From contig JAGXTI010000034.1 in the NCBI GenBank assembly GCA_018334015.1, positions 90,101-154,100 of the forward strand: a stretch of 64,000 nt of DNA, read 5' to 3'. Within the stretch, counting starts at the first letter, position 1. The number at the start of each line of letters is the position of its first letter. The position numbers and the translations under genes were made by a program. Shown in pieces: positions 12,799 through 20,686 of this stretch. This DNA comes from Silanimonas sp. (GTDB lineage Bacteria; Pseudomonadota; Gammaproteobacteria; Xanthomonadales; Xanthomonadaceae). The notes below the pieces were generated by a model. The model saw nothing but the letters and a program-made list of their open reading frames with translations, was not told the origin of the DNA and made no database searches.

Positions 12799-13691
12799 TG
12801 CGTCCGCTCGTCGTCGCCATTACCGCCCGGGCGCTGTTCGATTTGGAGGACGGCCATGCGCTATTCGAACGCGAAGGCCTGAGCGCCTACGCCGACTACC
12901 AGCGCCGCCACGAGGATGAGCTGCTGCAGCCGGGCATCGCCTTCCCGCTGGTGCGCAAGCTGCTGGCACTCAACCAGTTGCTGCCCGAGGGCATGCCGCC
13001 GGTCGAGGTCATCCTGCTTTCCCGCAATTCCGGCGACACCGGCCTGCGCATCTTCAATGCCATCGAGCACTACCGGCTCGGCATCGTCCGCGCCGTGTTC
13101 ACCGCCGGCGCCGACACCCACCCCTACATTCGCCCGTTCGGTGCGCAATTGTTTTTGAGTGCCAACCCGGCCAGCGTGCGCAGCGCGCTGGAACACGGCG
13201 TGGCGGCGGCCACCATCCTGCCGAGCGCGGCCCGGCCGACACTCGATCCCCACCCGCAGCTGCGCATCGCCTTCGATGGCGATGCGGTGATCTTCGGCGA
13301 CGAGAGCGAACGGGTTTCCCAGCAAGCGGGCCTGCAGGCCTTCCATGCCCACGAGATCGAACGCGCCGCCGAGCCCCTGTCGGGTGGCCCCTTCCGTGGT
13401 TTCCTCTCGGCCCTGCACACGCTGCAGCAGGCTTTGCCGGCCGACGATCCGCCGATCCGCATCGCACTGGTCACGGCGCGCTCGGCACCGGCCCACAAAC
13501 GCGTCATTCTGACCCTGCGCGAATGGGGCATCCGCCTCGACGAGGCCCTGTTTCTTGGCGGCCGGCCGAAGGGCCCCTTCCTCGAAACCTTCGGTGCCGA
13601 CATCTTCTTCGACGACTCGATGCACAACATCGAAAGCGCCATGCAGCACGTGGCCGCCGGCCATGTGCCGCACGGTGTGTCCAACGAATAG
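12798..13691 (+). CDS. 5'-nucleotidase of the NT5C1-like (PF06189) family
   Basis: The 297-residue protein matches the cytosolic 5'-nucleotidase family found in both bacteria and animals. Recognisable segments are VAITARALFDLEDGH at the N-terminus, VILLSRNSGDTGLRIFNAIE in the middle, and the C-terminal DIFFDDSMHNIESA acidic motif of a HAD-like fold. Such enzymes remove phosphate from nucleoside monophosphates such as AMP or IMP. Its start codon overlaps the nadK stop, so the two are translationally coupled, and a role in nucleotide or NAD precursor balance is a fair inference. The in vivo substrate is not readable from sequence. Confidence 0.85.
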   Translation: MRPLVVAITARALFDLEDGHALFEREGLSAYADYQRRHEDELLQPGIAFPLVRKLLALNQLLPEGMPPVEVILLSRNSGDTGLRIFNAIEHYRLGIVRAVFTAGADTHPYIRPFGAQLFLSANPASVRSALEHGVAAATILPSAARPTLDPHPQLRIAFDGDAVIFGDESERVSQQAGLQAFHAHEIERAAEPLSGGPFRGFLSALHTLQQALPADDPPIRIALVTARSAPAHKRVILTLREWGIRLDEALFLGGRPKGPFLETFGADIFFDDSMHNIESAMQHVAAGHVPHGVSNE

Positions 13692-13733
13692 GCTGTGGGC
13701 AGCGGATCGGCCGCGGACCGGAGGCCGCACGGG

Positions 13734-13773
13734 GTAGGAATTTCCGGCGGAGGTGGCCGCGCCGATTTCCTAC
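13734..13773. promoter_or_regulatory. Inverted repeat upstream of the response regulator gene
   Basis: GTAGGAA at 13734-13740 is matched by TTCCTAC at 13767-13773, forming a 7-bp inverted repeat with a 26-base centre. The left arm also contains the small palindrome GGAATTTCC. It lies about 90 bases upstream of the LuxR-type gene and could be an operator. The regulator is unknown. Confidence 0.35.
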
Positions 13774-13863
13774 GCTGGCGGCGGTATCCATCGCTTGCCG
13801 CTGACCTGCCGGCCTGCCTAGTCTTGCACCACGCCCGGCCCACGCCCCGGGCACGGAGGCCGC

Positions 13864-14508
13864 ATGATCACCGTGTTCCTGCTGGACGACCACGCTCTGG
13901 TGCGCACTGGCTACCGGCTCATCCTTGAGCGCGAGCCCGACCTGCAGGTGGTCGGCGAGGCCGAGGACGGCGAGGCGGCCCTGCCGATGATCCGCCAGCT
14001 CAAGCCCGATGTGGTGCTCTGCGACCTGCACCTGCCGGGCGTCAGCGGCCTGGAGGTGACCGAGCGGCTGGCCAAGGCCGGGGCCAGCAGCCGGGTGGTG
14101 ATCTGCTCGGTGCAGCAGGACGGCCCGATGCCGCGCCGGTTGATGGACGCCGGGGCCCATGCCTACGTCGGCAAGGCCTGCGACGCCCAGGAACTGCTGC
14201 GGGCGATCCGGGAAGCGGCGCGGGGACGCCGCTACCTCGCCGCCGAGGTGGCCCAGCACCTCGCCCTGAGTGCCCACGAGGGCGGCTCACCCTTCGCCGC
14301 TCTGTCACCGCGCGAGATGGAAGTGGCCAAGCTGCTTTGCCAGGGTCTGAAACTGGAGGAGATCGGCCGCCGCCTGCACCTTTCGGGCAAGACGGTGGCC
14401 ACCCACAAATACCGCCTGCTCGACAAGTTGGCGATCAAGGACACGGTCTCGCTGGCGCGGCTGGCCACCCAGTACGGCGTCCACGACGCCTACCTCACAC
14501 CGCACTGA
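13864..14508 (+). CDS. LuxR/FixJ-type response regulator, GacA/UvrY-like
   Basis: The 214-residue protein has an N-terminal receiver domain with the acidic pair D8-D9, the phospho-acceptor D54 in CDLHLPG and the conserved K104 in YVGKACD. A C-terminal LuxR helix-turn-helix starts near residue 147 (LSPREMEVAKLLCQGL). Size and sequence resemble GacA/UvrY/SirA, which control small regulatory RNAs and secondary metabolism when phosphorylated by a BarA/GacS kinase. No partner kinase lies in the window, and uvrC, its usual neighbour, is absent. The gene converges on rne with only 21 bases between the stops. Confidence 0.85.
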   Translation: MITVFLLDDHALVRTGYRLILEREPDLQVVGEAEDGEAALPMIRQLKPDVVLCDLHLPGVSGLEVTERLAKAGASSRVVICSVQQDGPMPRRLMDAGAHAYVGKACDAQELLRAIREAARGRRYLAAEVAQHLALSAHEGGSPFAALSPREMEVAKLLCQGLKLEEIGRRLHLSGKTVATHKYRLLDKLAIKDTVSLARLATQYGVHDAYLTPH

Positions 14509-14529
14509 AAGCCCTGCCAAGCGCCCGAT

Positions 14530-17370
14530 TCAGGGGCGCGAGGCAGGTTCGGTCGGAGCTACAGCCCGCTCGGGCCTGCCCAGATCACTCAGCAGGTCCG
14601 GCTGTTGTGGAAGCGCTGCGGTCCCGGCTTCGACCGGAGCGGCCTCGACCGGAGCGGCTTCGACCGGGGCGGCTTCGACCGGAGCGGCTTCGACCGGAGC
14701 GGCCTCGACCGGAGCGGCCTCGACCGGAGCGGCCTCGACCGGTGTCACCACCACACCGGCGGCAACTGCCGCCGCGACGGGCGGCGCGGGCGTGTCTTCG
14801 AAATCGGCCTCGGTGGAGGTCAGCACCCGGCTGGCGGGGCCGCTTCCCGTTGTTTCGACTGTGCCTCCGCGCGCCGTGTTCGGGCTTTCGTCGCTGCGAT
14901 CCTCGCCATCCTCGAACTCGTCACCGGCTTCGTCGATGCCGTCCAAGCCGGCCTCGGTGGAAAGTGCGTCGCCCTGGCCACGGCGACGGCGGCGGCCGCC
15001 GCGACGACCGCGACGGCGCTTGCCGCCGCCGGCTTCGGCGGATTCCGACGCCGTCGTGTCGGAGGCATCGGCCGCAAGCGGGGTCGCAAGGCTGCTCTCG
15101 GGCATCGCGCTATCGGGGGGTTCAGCCAACGAGGGCGAGGACGGGACGATCGCCGCGGTGGCCGGGGCGGCGACAACGGCATCGCCGCGGGCGTCCTGCT
15201 GCCGATTCGCCTGATCCTGCTTGCGCTGCTCGGCCTTCTCGGCCTTCTCGGCCTCGCGCTTCTGCTGCTCCTCACGGCGCTGCTGCTTCTCGAGGCGACG
15301 CTGCTCCTCGAGCTTGCGCTGCTCCTCGACGCGTTTCTGCTCCTCGGGGCTGCGTTCGGGCTTGGCGCCGCGGTCCTTGCGGTCGCCGCGGCCGGGCCGC
15401 TCGCCGCGCTCCGCGCGCTGCGCCGGCTGCTCGCCGGTGACGACGCCCGGGCGCTCACTGCGGTCGTTGCTGCGCTCGGGGCGCTCGCCGCGCTCGCCGC
15501 GCTCGGGGCGCGGGCTACGCTCGTTGCGGTTGTTGCGATCGGGGCGCGGGCCGCGCTCCTCGCGCCGCGGACGCTCGCCCTGCGGCTTCGCGGGCGCTGC
15601 CGGGGTGGTGGGCCCGGTCTGAGCGGCACCCTCGTCGCCGGTGAACACCGACATCAAACGGCTCCAGAAGCCACGCTTCGGCGCGGCGACTGCCGCGGCC
15701 GTCGTGGCCACCGGCGTGGCGGGTGTTTCGATCTCGCCCTCGAAGGCCTGCACCGCGCGGCTGGGCATCGGCTGCACCGGCTGCACCTTGGTGACGGCCG
15801 GGGCCGGCGGGATGTTGAGCTGGTTCTTCGTCAGTGCGTGCAGCTCGAGCTTGCGCGGGCTGGTGCGGTGGTAGCTGGGGCGCGACGACTCCTCGCCCAT
15901 CTCGTTCTCGCGCAGACGGACGACGTTGTAGTGCGGGGTCTCGATGGCCGGGTCGGCGACGATGACGATCGGCGCGTCGTGGCGCTGCTCGATCTCGGTG
16001 ATCGCACGGCGCTTCTCGTTGAGCAGGTAATTGGCGATCTGTGTCGGCACCTGCACCAGCACCTGGCCGGTGTTCTCCTTCATCGCGTGCTCCTCGACCA
16101 CGCGCAGGATCGACAGCGACAGCGATTCGATGCTGCGCACACGGCCGTGGCCATCGCAGCGCGGGCAGACCATCTGGCTGCTCTCGCCAAGGCTCGGGCG
16201 CAGGCGCTGGCGGCTCATCTCCAGGAGACCGAAGCGCGAGATGCGGCCGATCTGCACGCGCGCGCGGTCGTGCTTGAGGGCGTTCTGCAGGCGGTCCTCG
16301 ACCTGGCGCTGGGCCTTGGTCGAACTCATGTCGATGAAGTCGATGACCACGAGGCCGCCCAGATCGCGCAGGCGCAGCTGGCGGGCCACTTCCTCGGCCG
16401 CCTCCAGGTTGGTCTGCAGCGCGGTTTCCTCGATGTCGCCGCCCTTGGTGGCGCGCGCCGAGTTGACGTCGACCGACGTCAGCGCTTCGGTCTGGTCGAT
16501 CACCAGCGCGCCGCCCGAGGGCAGACGCACGGTGCGCTCGTAGGCGTTCTCGATCTGCGATTCGATCTGGAAGCGGTTGAACAGCGGGATCGGATCGCCG
16601 TAGAGCTTGAGCTTGCGCAGGGTGTTGGGCATCACCTGCTGCATGAACTCGCGGGCTTCGTCGTACATCGCCTGCGTGTCGACGAGGATCTCGTTGACAT
16701 CGCCGCGCAGGTAGTCGCGCAGTGCGCGGACGATCAGCCGCGATTCCTGGTAGATCAGGAAGGGCGCGGGCTTGGCCAGCGCGGCCTCGCAGATGGCGCG
16801 CCAGACCTGCAGCAGGTAATTCAGGTCCCACTGCAGCTCTTCGGCGTCGCGGCCGACGCCGGCGGTGCGGATGATGACGCCCATGTCATCGGGGATGTTG
16901 ATGGCGTCGAGCGCTTCCTTCAGCGCCTGGCGGTCCTCGCCCTCGATGCGCCGCGAGACCCCACCGGCGTTCGGCGAGTTCGGCATCAGCACCATGTAGC
17001 GGCCGGCCAGCGAGATGAACGTGGTCAGGGCGGCACCCTTGTTGCCGCGCTCTTCCTTGTCGACCTGGATGACGACTTCCTGGCCTTCGCGCAGGCATTC
17101 CTTCAGCGTGTTCTTGTCCGGGTTCGTGCCGGGCTGGAAGTACTCGCGGGCGATCTCCTTCAGCGGCAGGAAGCCGTGGCGGTCGACGCCGTATTCGACG
17201 AAGGCCGCTTCGAGGGAGGGTTCCAGCCGCGTGATGCGGCCCTTGTAGATGTTGGACTTGCGTTGTTCCTTGGCCGACTGCTCGATGTCGATGTCGTACA
17301 GGGACTGGCCGTCCACGATCGCCACGCGCAGCTCTTCGGCCTGCGTGGCATTGATCAGCATCCGCTTCAT
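14530..17370 (-). CDS. rne: Ribonuclease E
   Basis: The 946-residue enzyme starts processing and decay of most RNAs and scaffolds the degradosome. The N-terminal catalytic half has the S1 domain (about 36-120), the metal-binding aspartates D301 in SVDVNSAR and D344 in VIDFIDM, and the zinc-link CPRC at 402-405. These positions match E. coli almost exactly. The C-terminal half is disordered, with Arg/Glu-rich and [13 protein letters not shown]-type RNA-binding blocks and a late run of VEAAP repeats. The ATG at 17368-17370 is preceded by GAGGAA (17378-17383). The frame is open 22 codons further upstream, but the family start is MKRMLINA. Confidence 0.95.
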   Translation of the reverse strand: MKRMLINATQAEELRVAIVDGQSLYDIDIEQSAKEQRKSNIYKGRITRLEPSLEAAFVEYGVDRHGFLPLKEIAREYFQPGTNPDKNTLKECLREGQEVVIQVDKEERGNKGAALTTFISLAGRYMVLMPNSPNAGGVSRRIEGEDRQALKEALDAINIPDDMGVIIRTAGVGRDAEELQWDLNYLLQVWRAICEAALAKPAPFLIYQESRLIVRALRDYLRGDVNEILVDTQAMYDEAREFMQQVMPNTLRKLKLYGDPIPLFNRFQIESQIENAYERTVRLPSGGALVIDQTEALTSVDVNSARATKGGDIEETALQTNLEAAEEVARQLRLRDLGGLVVIDFIDMSSTKAQRQVEDRLQNALKHDRARVQIGRISRFGLLEMSRQRLRPSLGESSQMVCPRCDGHGRVRSIESLSLSILRVVEEHAMKENTGQVLVQVPTQIANYLLNEKRRAITEIEQRHDAPIVIVADPAIETPHYNVVRLRENEMGEESSRPSYHRTSPRKLELHALTKNQLNIPPAPAVTKVQPVQPMPSRAVQAFEGEIETPATPVATTAAAVAAPKRGFWSRLMSVFTGDEGAAQTGPTTPAAPAKPQGERPRREERGPRPDRNNRNERSPRPERGERGERPERSNDRSERPGVVTGEQPAQRAERGERPGRGDRKDRGAKPERSPEEQKRVEEQRKLEEQRRLEKQQRREEQQKREAEKAEKAEQRKQDQANRQQDARGDAVVAAPATAAIVPSSPSLAEPPDSAMPESSLATPLAADASDTTASESAEAGGGKRRRGRRGGRRRRRGQGDALSTEAGLDGIDEAGDEFEDGEDRSDESPNTARGGTVETTGSGPASRVLTSTEADFEDTPAPPVAAAVAAGVVVTPVEAAPVEAAPVEAAPVEAAPVEAAPVEAAPVEAAPVEAGTAALPQQPDLLSDLGRPERAVAPTEPASRP
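14626..14742 (-). repeat. 15-bp tandem repeat encoding VEAAP units in RNase E
   Basis: About eight copies of a 15-bp unit (GCCTCGACCGGAGCG as read on the plus strand, with occasional T or G substitutions) encode successive VEAAP repeats near the C-terminus of RNase E. The unit is a multiple of three, so gain or loss of copies keeps the frame. Confidence 0.9.
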
Positions 17371-17760
17371 TGTCAGGTTCCTCACGCGCTCTACCGCGAG
17401 GAACGCCGGCTCGGGGCCCGCCATCCGGCGCCGCATGCGGCGCCTGGCACCTTTCCAGCGCGTCGGACCATCGGGCCATGCCCGCGGGAGCGCTCTTTGT
17501 ATTCCAGGGGTGCCGGCCGGCTTGTCAGGCCGATCCGGTGCTTGCCGATTGGCCGTCGGGCAACCCCTCGGGACAGTCGGGCAGGTGCAGGTTCGCCCGT
17601 GCGAAAGCCGCTAACATGATCGCCCCCGGGGGGCGTGGTCGCGTTTCGGCGGGAACTCAGGGGAGGGGGCTTTCGGCCAACTCCCAAGCGAATCAGAACC
17701 TTGGCTGCGGATCCAGCTTAACAGATGCGTCCCGGCCCGCCCACCCCGTCGGTCTCAACC
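17371..17760. other. 390-base divergent spacer between rne and rluC
   Basis: This stretch holds the rne leader and both divergent promoters and no credible gene. Visible elements are the rne ribosome-binding site (17378-17383), an 18-bp palindrome in the rne leader (17427-17444), and a C-run followed by a G-run at 17621-17635. Short open frames crossing it have no family resemblance. I could not place either promoter with confidence. Confidence 0.7.
17425..17447 (-). promoter_or_regulatory. Stem-loop in the rne 5' leader
   Basis: The perfect palindrome GGCGCCGCATGCGGCGCC (17427-17444) would form a 7-bp GC stem with a CAUG loop in the rne mRNA leader, extendable by two pairs past a bulge. RNase E of enterobacteria autoregulates by cleaving hairpins in its own leader. 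Whether this stem plays that part here is inference. Confidence 0.4.
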
Positions 17761-18714
17761 ATGAATGAGAAAACCGGAGGCGTCCGCCTCGTCCGGATCC
17801 CGGACGATCGCGACGGCCAACGTCTGGACAATTTCCTGCTCGGCCAGTTGAAGGGCGCGCCGCGTTCGATCGTCTACAAGATCGTGCGCTCGGGGCAGGT
17901 GCGGGTGAACGGTGGCCGGGCCAAGCCCGAGACCAAGATCAAGGCCGGGGACGAGGTGCGCATCCCGCCGGTCCGGTTGGCCGAGGAGGGGGAGCCCAAG
18001 GTCGCGCCCAAGGGGCTGCTGGACCGGCTGGCGGCCAGCATCGTTTTCGAGGACAAGGCCATCCTCGCCCTGAACAAGCCTTCCGGCATTGCTGCCCATG
18101 GCGGCTCGGGGATCAGCTTCGGGGTGATCGAGGGCCTGCGCGCGCTGCGCCCGAACGAGCCGATCGAGTTGGTGCACCGGCTCGACCGCGACACCTCGGG
18201 CGTGATCGTGCTGGCCAAGAAGCGTTCGGCCTTGCTCGAGCTGCAGGCCCTGATGCGCGGCGGCGAGGACGACGAAGGCCCCGGCAAGCGCTACCTCGCC
18301 CTGCTGGTCGGCCGCGTGCCGGACGGCACGATCACGGTCGATGCGCCGCTGCGCAAATCGGTGCTGCAGGGCGGCGAACGGATGGTGCGGGTCGACCCCG
18401 AGGGCAAGCCTTCCGTCAGCCACATCAAGGTGCTGGAACGCCGCGGCGGCCACAGCTTCTGCGAGATCCGCATCGAGACCGGCCGCACCCACCAGATCCG
18501 CGTGCATGCCGCCCACATCGGTCATCCGGTGGCGGGCGATCCGAAGTACGGCGACAAGGAAGCCAACAAGCGCCTCGCCGAGCAGGTCGGCCTGAAGCGC
18601 CTGTTCCTGCACGCCGCCTCGATGGAATTCGCGCTCGATGGCGGTGCCACGCCCTACCTCGTGACCGCGCCGCTCAGCGAGGAGCTGCGCGCCGTGCTCG
18701 ACCGTTTGGCCTAG
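17761..18714 (+). CDS. rluC: 23S rRNA pseudouridine synthase RluC
   Basis: The 317-residue protein has an N-terminal S4 RNA-binding domain (from about residue 20, RLDNFLLGQL). The pseudouridine synthase catalytic motif HRLDRDTSG has its catalytic Asp near residue 144. The closing RTHQIRVHAAHIGHPVAGD motif of the RluA family is also present. Members with this S4 plus RluA layout divergent from rne are RluC, which makes three pseudouridines in 23S rRNA. I chose the ATG at 17761; the frame extends 12 codons upstream without support. Its stop shares the four bases CTAG with the stop of the convergent phhB gene. Confidence 0.92.
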   Translation: MNEKTGGVRLVRIPDDRDGQRLDNFLLGQLKGAPRSIVYKIVRSGQVRVNGGRAKPETKIKAGDEVRIPPVRLAEEGEPKVAPKGLLDRLAASIVFEDKAILALNKPSGIAAHGGSGISFGVIEGLRALRPNEPIELVHRLDRDTSGVIVLAKKRSALLELQALMRGGEDDEGPGKRYLALLVGRVPDGTITVDAPLRKSVLQGGERMVRVDPEGKPSVSHIKVLERRGGHSFCEIRIETGRTHQIRVHAAHIGHPVAGDPKYGDKEANKRLAEQVGLKRLFLHAASMEFALDGGATPYLVTAPLSEELRAVLDRLA

Positions 18715-19058
18715 CGGGCGAGCAGGGCCTCGGTCTTGGCGGCGCAGATGAAATCGTTGATCGACAACCCGCCCACGTCGTGGGTCGAGTAGCGCACCAG
18801 GCAGCGGTCGTAGTGCACGCCGAGGTCGGGGTGGTGGTCTTCGGCGTGGGCGATGTAGGCCAGCGCATTCACGAAGGCCATCGTCCGGTGGTAATCGGGA
18901 AAGCGGAAGGTCTTGGTGATGGCCGAGCCATCGTCGATCAGCCGCCAGCCTTCGGGCAGGGCGTCGAGCAGGCTGGCGGTGCGCTCCGGTGAGAGCTGGT
19001 GCTGGGCGCCGCGCAGCGGGCTGCAATGGGCGGCGAGGAGGTCGGTGAACGTGCGCAT
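18711..19058 (-). CDS. phhB: Pterin-4a-carbinolamine dehydratase
   Basis: The 115-residue protein regenerates the pterin cofactor after aromatic amino acid hydroxylation by dehydrating 4a-hydroxytetrahydropterin. The family core is clear: FPDYHRTMAFVNALAYIAHA then EDHHPDLGVHYDRC, including the conserved His-His pair, and a C-terminal STHDVGGLSINDF. Length is typical. Phenylalanine hydroxylase itself is not in the window. The gene is convergent with rluC and lies about 90 bases from the divergent nfuA. Confidence 0.92.
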   Translation of the reverse strand: MRTFTDLLAAHCSPLRGAQHQLSPERTASLLDALPEGWRLIDDGSAITKTFRFPDYHRTMAFVNALAYIAHAEDHHPDLGVHYDRCLVRYSTHDVGGLSINDFICAAKTEALLAR

Positions 19059-19135
19059 CGGGGCTCCGGTTTCGGTGGGGTGGTGCCGGCGAGCGTCGCG
19101 TCATGCCCATCGACGCTGCGTTGGCCGCGCAGGAC

Positions 19136-19141
19136 TAGAAT
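19136..19141 (+). promoter_or_regulatory. Candidate -10 box (TAGAAT) of a leaderless nfuA transcript
   Basis: TAGAAT ends six bases before the nfuA ATG, the same geometry as seen at uup, and no Shine-Dalgarno sequence is present. No clear -35 box is visible. Confidence 0.45.
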
Positions 19142-19147
19142 ACGCCG

Positions 19148-19732
19148 ATGATCCAGATCACCGAATCCGCCCAGACCCATTTCCGCCGTCTGCTCGACAG
19201 CCAGGGCGGCGATGCGATCGGCATCCGCCTCTCGGCCCTGCATCCCGGCACGCCGAAGGCCGATGTGCGCCTCGAATTCGCCGAGAAGGCTGATCTCGAT
19301 GGCCGCGAGTGGGCCATCGATTGCGAGGGCTTCACCCTGTTCGTCGATGGCGACAGTGCTAGCCACCTCGACGGCGCCGAGATCGACTTCCGCAGCAACG
19401 CTACCGGCGGCGAGCTCAACATCCGCGCCCCGAAGATCAAGGGCACGGCGCCGGCCGAGGACGCCTCGATCCCCGAGCGCGTGCGCTGGTTGATCGACAG
19501 CGAAATCAACCCGCAGCTGGCCGCGCACAAGGGCCATGTGCGGCTGGAGGAAGTGACCGCAGAGGGCGTGGTGCTGCTGCGCTTCGGCGGCGGTTGCCAG
19601 GGTTGCGGCATGGCCGATGTCACCTTGAAGCAGGGCATCGAAAAGACCCTGATGGCCAAAGTGCCGGGCATCACCGCGGTGCGCGACGCCACCGACCACG
19701 ACAGCGGGGAAGCGCCCTACATCGCCCGTTGA
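19148..19732 (+). CDS. nfuA: Fe/S biogenesis protein NfuA
   Basis: The 194-residue protein carries and transfers 4Fe-4S clusters to target apoproteins. It has the NfuA layout of an N-terminal degenerate A-type domain (about 1-95) and a C-terminal Nfu domain. The cluster-binding CxxC is at C150 and C153 in [14 protein letters not shown]. Length is nearly the same as E. coli NfuA (191). It appears to be a single-gene transcript, closed by a GC-rich hairpin just after the stop. Confidence 0.93.
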   Translation: MIQITESAQTHFRRLLDSQGGDAIGIRLSALHPGTPKADVRLEFAEKADLDGREWAIDCEGFTLFVDGDSASHLDGAEIDFRSNATGGELNIRAPKIKGTAPAEDASIPERVRWLIDSEINPQLAAHKGHVRLEEVTAEGVVLLRFGGGCQGCGMADVTLKQGIEKTLMAKVPGITAVRDATDHDSGEAPYIAR

Positions 19733-19734
19733 GC

Positions 19735-19753
19735 GCCCGGCGCGAGGCCGGGC
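19735..19753. terminator. GC hairpin between convergent nfuA and cytochrome genes
   Basis: GCCCGGC and GCCGGGC form a 7-bp stem around the loop GCGAG, starting three bases after the nfuA stop. No T-run follows on either strand, so this may be a barrier or RNA-end stabiliser rather than a full intrinsic terminator. The core is shared with the hairpin at 32054-32078. Confidence 0.4.
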
Positions 19754-19766
19754 ACCCCAGAAAACC

Positions 19767-20156
19767 TCAGCGCCGCCGCTCGGGCTGGTAGACGTGCAGG
19801 ATGGAACGCTGCGAGGCCAGGTAGGCGCTGATGTTGTCGATGTCGGCGTCGGTCAGCGGGTTGGTGCCGTCGGGTCCGACCTGGGCGTTCATCAGCACAT
19901 TGACGCGTTCACCGGAACGGTACTGCCGCAGGGTCATGGCAAGAAAGTCGGCGGGCTGGCCGGCGAGCAAAGGGGTGCTGTCGTCGATCGCACCGGCACC
20001 GGACTTGAGGTGGCAGCTGGCGCAGGACTGGCCACCCGGCGGCGTGGCCTCGAAACGTTGCTTGCCAAGTGCCGGGTTGCCGGGCGGGCTGCCGATGGCG
20101 GCAACGCTGCTGGAGGCGAACAGGGTGGCGAGGGCAATCAGGGTCGTGATTTTCAT
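19767..20156 (-). CDS. Class I cytochrome c, exported (cytochrome c4/c553-like)
   Basis: The 129-residue protein has a signal peptide (about residues 1-20) and one haem-binding CASCH (45-49). It then continues with PLLAGQPADFLAMTLRQY, the family region carrying the probable methionine ligand. It should carry electrons in the periplasm, like one half of a dihaem cytochrome c4. Its ATG overlaps the stop of the upstream cytochrome gene (ATGA), so the pair is translationally coupled. Two single-haem proteins encoded together may act as a split c4. Confidence 0.85.
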   Translation of the reverse strand: MKITTLIALATLFASSSVAAIGSPPGNPALGKQRFEATPPGGQSCASCHLKSGAGAIDDSTPLLAGQPADFLAMTLRQYRSGERVNVLMNAQVGPDGTNPLTDADIDNISAYLASQRSILHVYQPERRR

Positions 20157-20515
20157 GGGCGGCGATTCTGCTGAGGCCTCCGCGAGGCGAAATAGGCGGC
20201 GAGGTCGGCGATGTCCTGCTCGGAGAGGCTCGAAGCCTGCGCGACCATGGTCGGGTGCTGGCGGTCGCCGTTGCGGTAGGCGTGAAGCGCGTTGATCAGG
20301 TAGGTCTCGTTCTGGCCGGCGATCTTCGGCACGCGGAAGTTGGGGTAGGCGTTGCGTAACTCGGGGATGCCGTGACAACCGGCGCAGGTGAAGGCGAGCA
20401 GGCGGCCGGTCTCGACATCGCCGACGCTGGAGCCGGCAGTGCTGCCAAGGGCGAGGCCGGGTGCCATCGCGAGGGCGAGCGCGGTGCCGCAGAGGGCGGG
20501 CAGGAATCGACGCAT
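20153..20515 (-). CDS. Class I cytochrome c, exported
   Basis: The 120-residue protein has a signal peptide of about 24 residues, a haem-binding CAGCH at 44-48, and the segment VPKIAGQNETYLINALHAY followed by HPTMV with the likely Met ligand. It is closely similar in layout to the downstream cytochrome, which overlaps it by four bases. I chose the ATG at 20513-20515 because the signal peptide follows directly. The open frame extends far upstream without coding character. Confidence 0.85.
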   Translation of the reverse strand: MRRFLPALCGTALALAMAPGLALGSTAGSSVGDVETGRLLAFTCAGCHGIPELRNAYPNFRVPKIAGQNETYLINALHAYRNGDRQHPTMVAQASSLSEQDIADLAAYFASRRPQQNRRP

Positions 20516-20548
20516 CGTGGGGTCCGGAAGTGACGGAAAACGTCGTGG

Positions 20549-20554
20549 AGTATA
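20549..20554 (-). promoter_or_regulatory. Candidate -10 box (TATACT) for the cytochrome pair
   Basis: On the minus strand TATACT lies 33 bases upstream of the first cytochrome ATG, giving a leader of roughly 27 bases. The match to the sigma-70 -10 consensus is strong; the -35 region is not clear. Confidence 0.4.
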
Positions 20555-20686
20555 GACGCCGCGTGACGGGATCGCACAGTGGGGCGATGCGGCCGGGGTG
20601 AAGGTCAGGCTGACTCTTGGCATATGCGCCTGCAACACGCGGCCCGTACTGTGGTATTTGACCAGCACACCTTCGCGAGCCCGTCC

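Noticed and set aside
14521-14539. GCGCCC/GGGCGC stem between the regulator gene and rne
   Set aside because: The stem has only six pairs, overlaps the rne stop and lacks a T-run, so it is not good evidence for a terminator.
14626-14742. Possible CRISPR-like repeats
   Set aside because: The repeats are contiguous 15-bp units without spacers and encode an in-frame protein repeat.
14605-17619. 1004-codon open frame on the plus strand, antisense to rne
   Set aside because: It is the mirror of a real GC-rich gene. RNase E motifs on the minus strand are unambiguous, and the antisense protein has no recognisable domain.
17621-17635. C-run/G-run palindrome before rluC as a terminator
   Set aside because: No T-run follows on either strand, and the position is in a divergent promoter region rather than after a gene.
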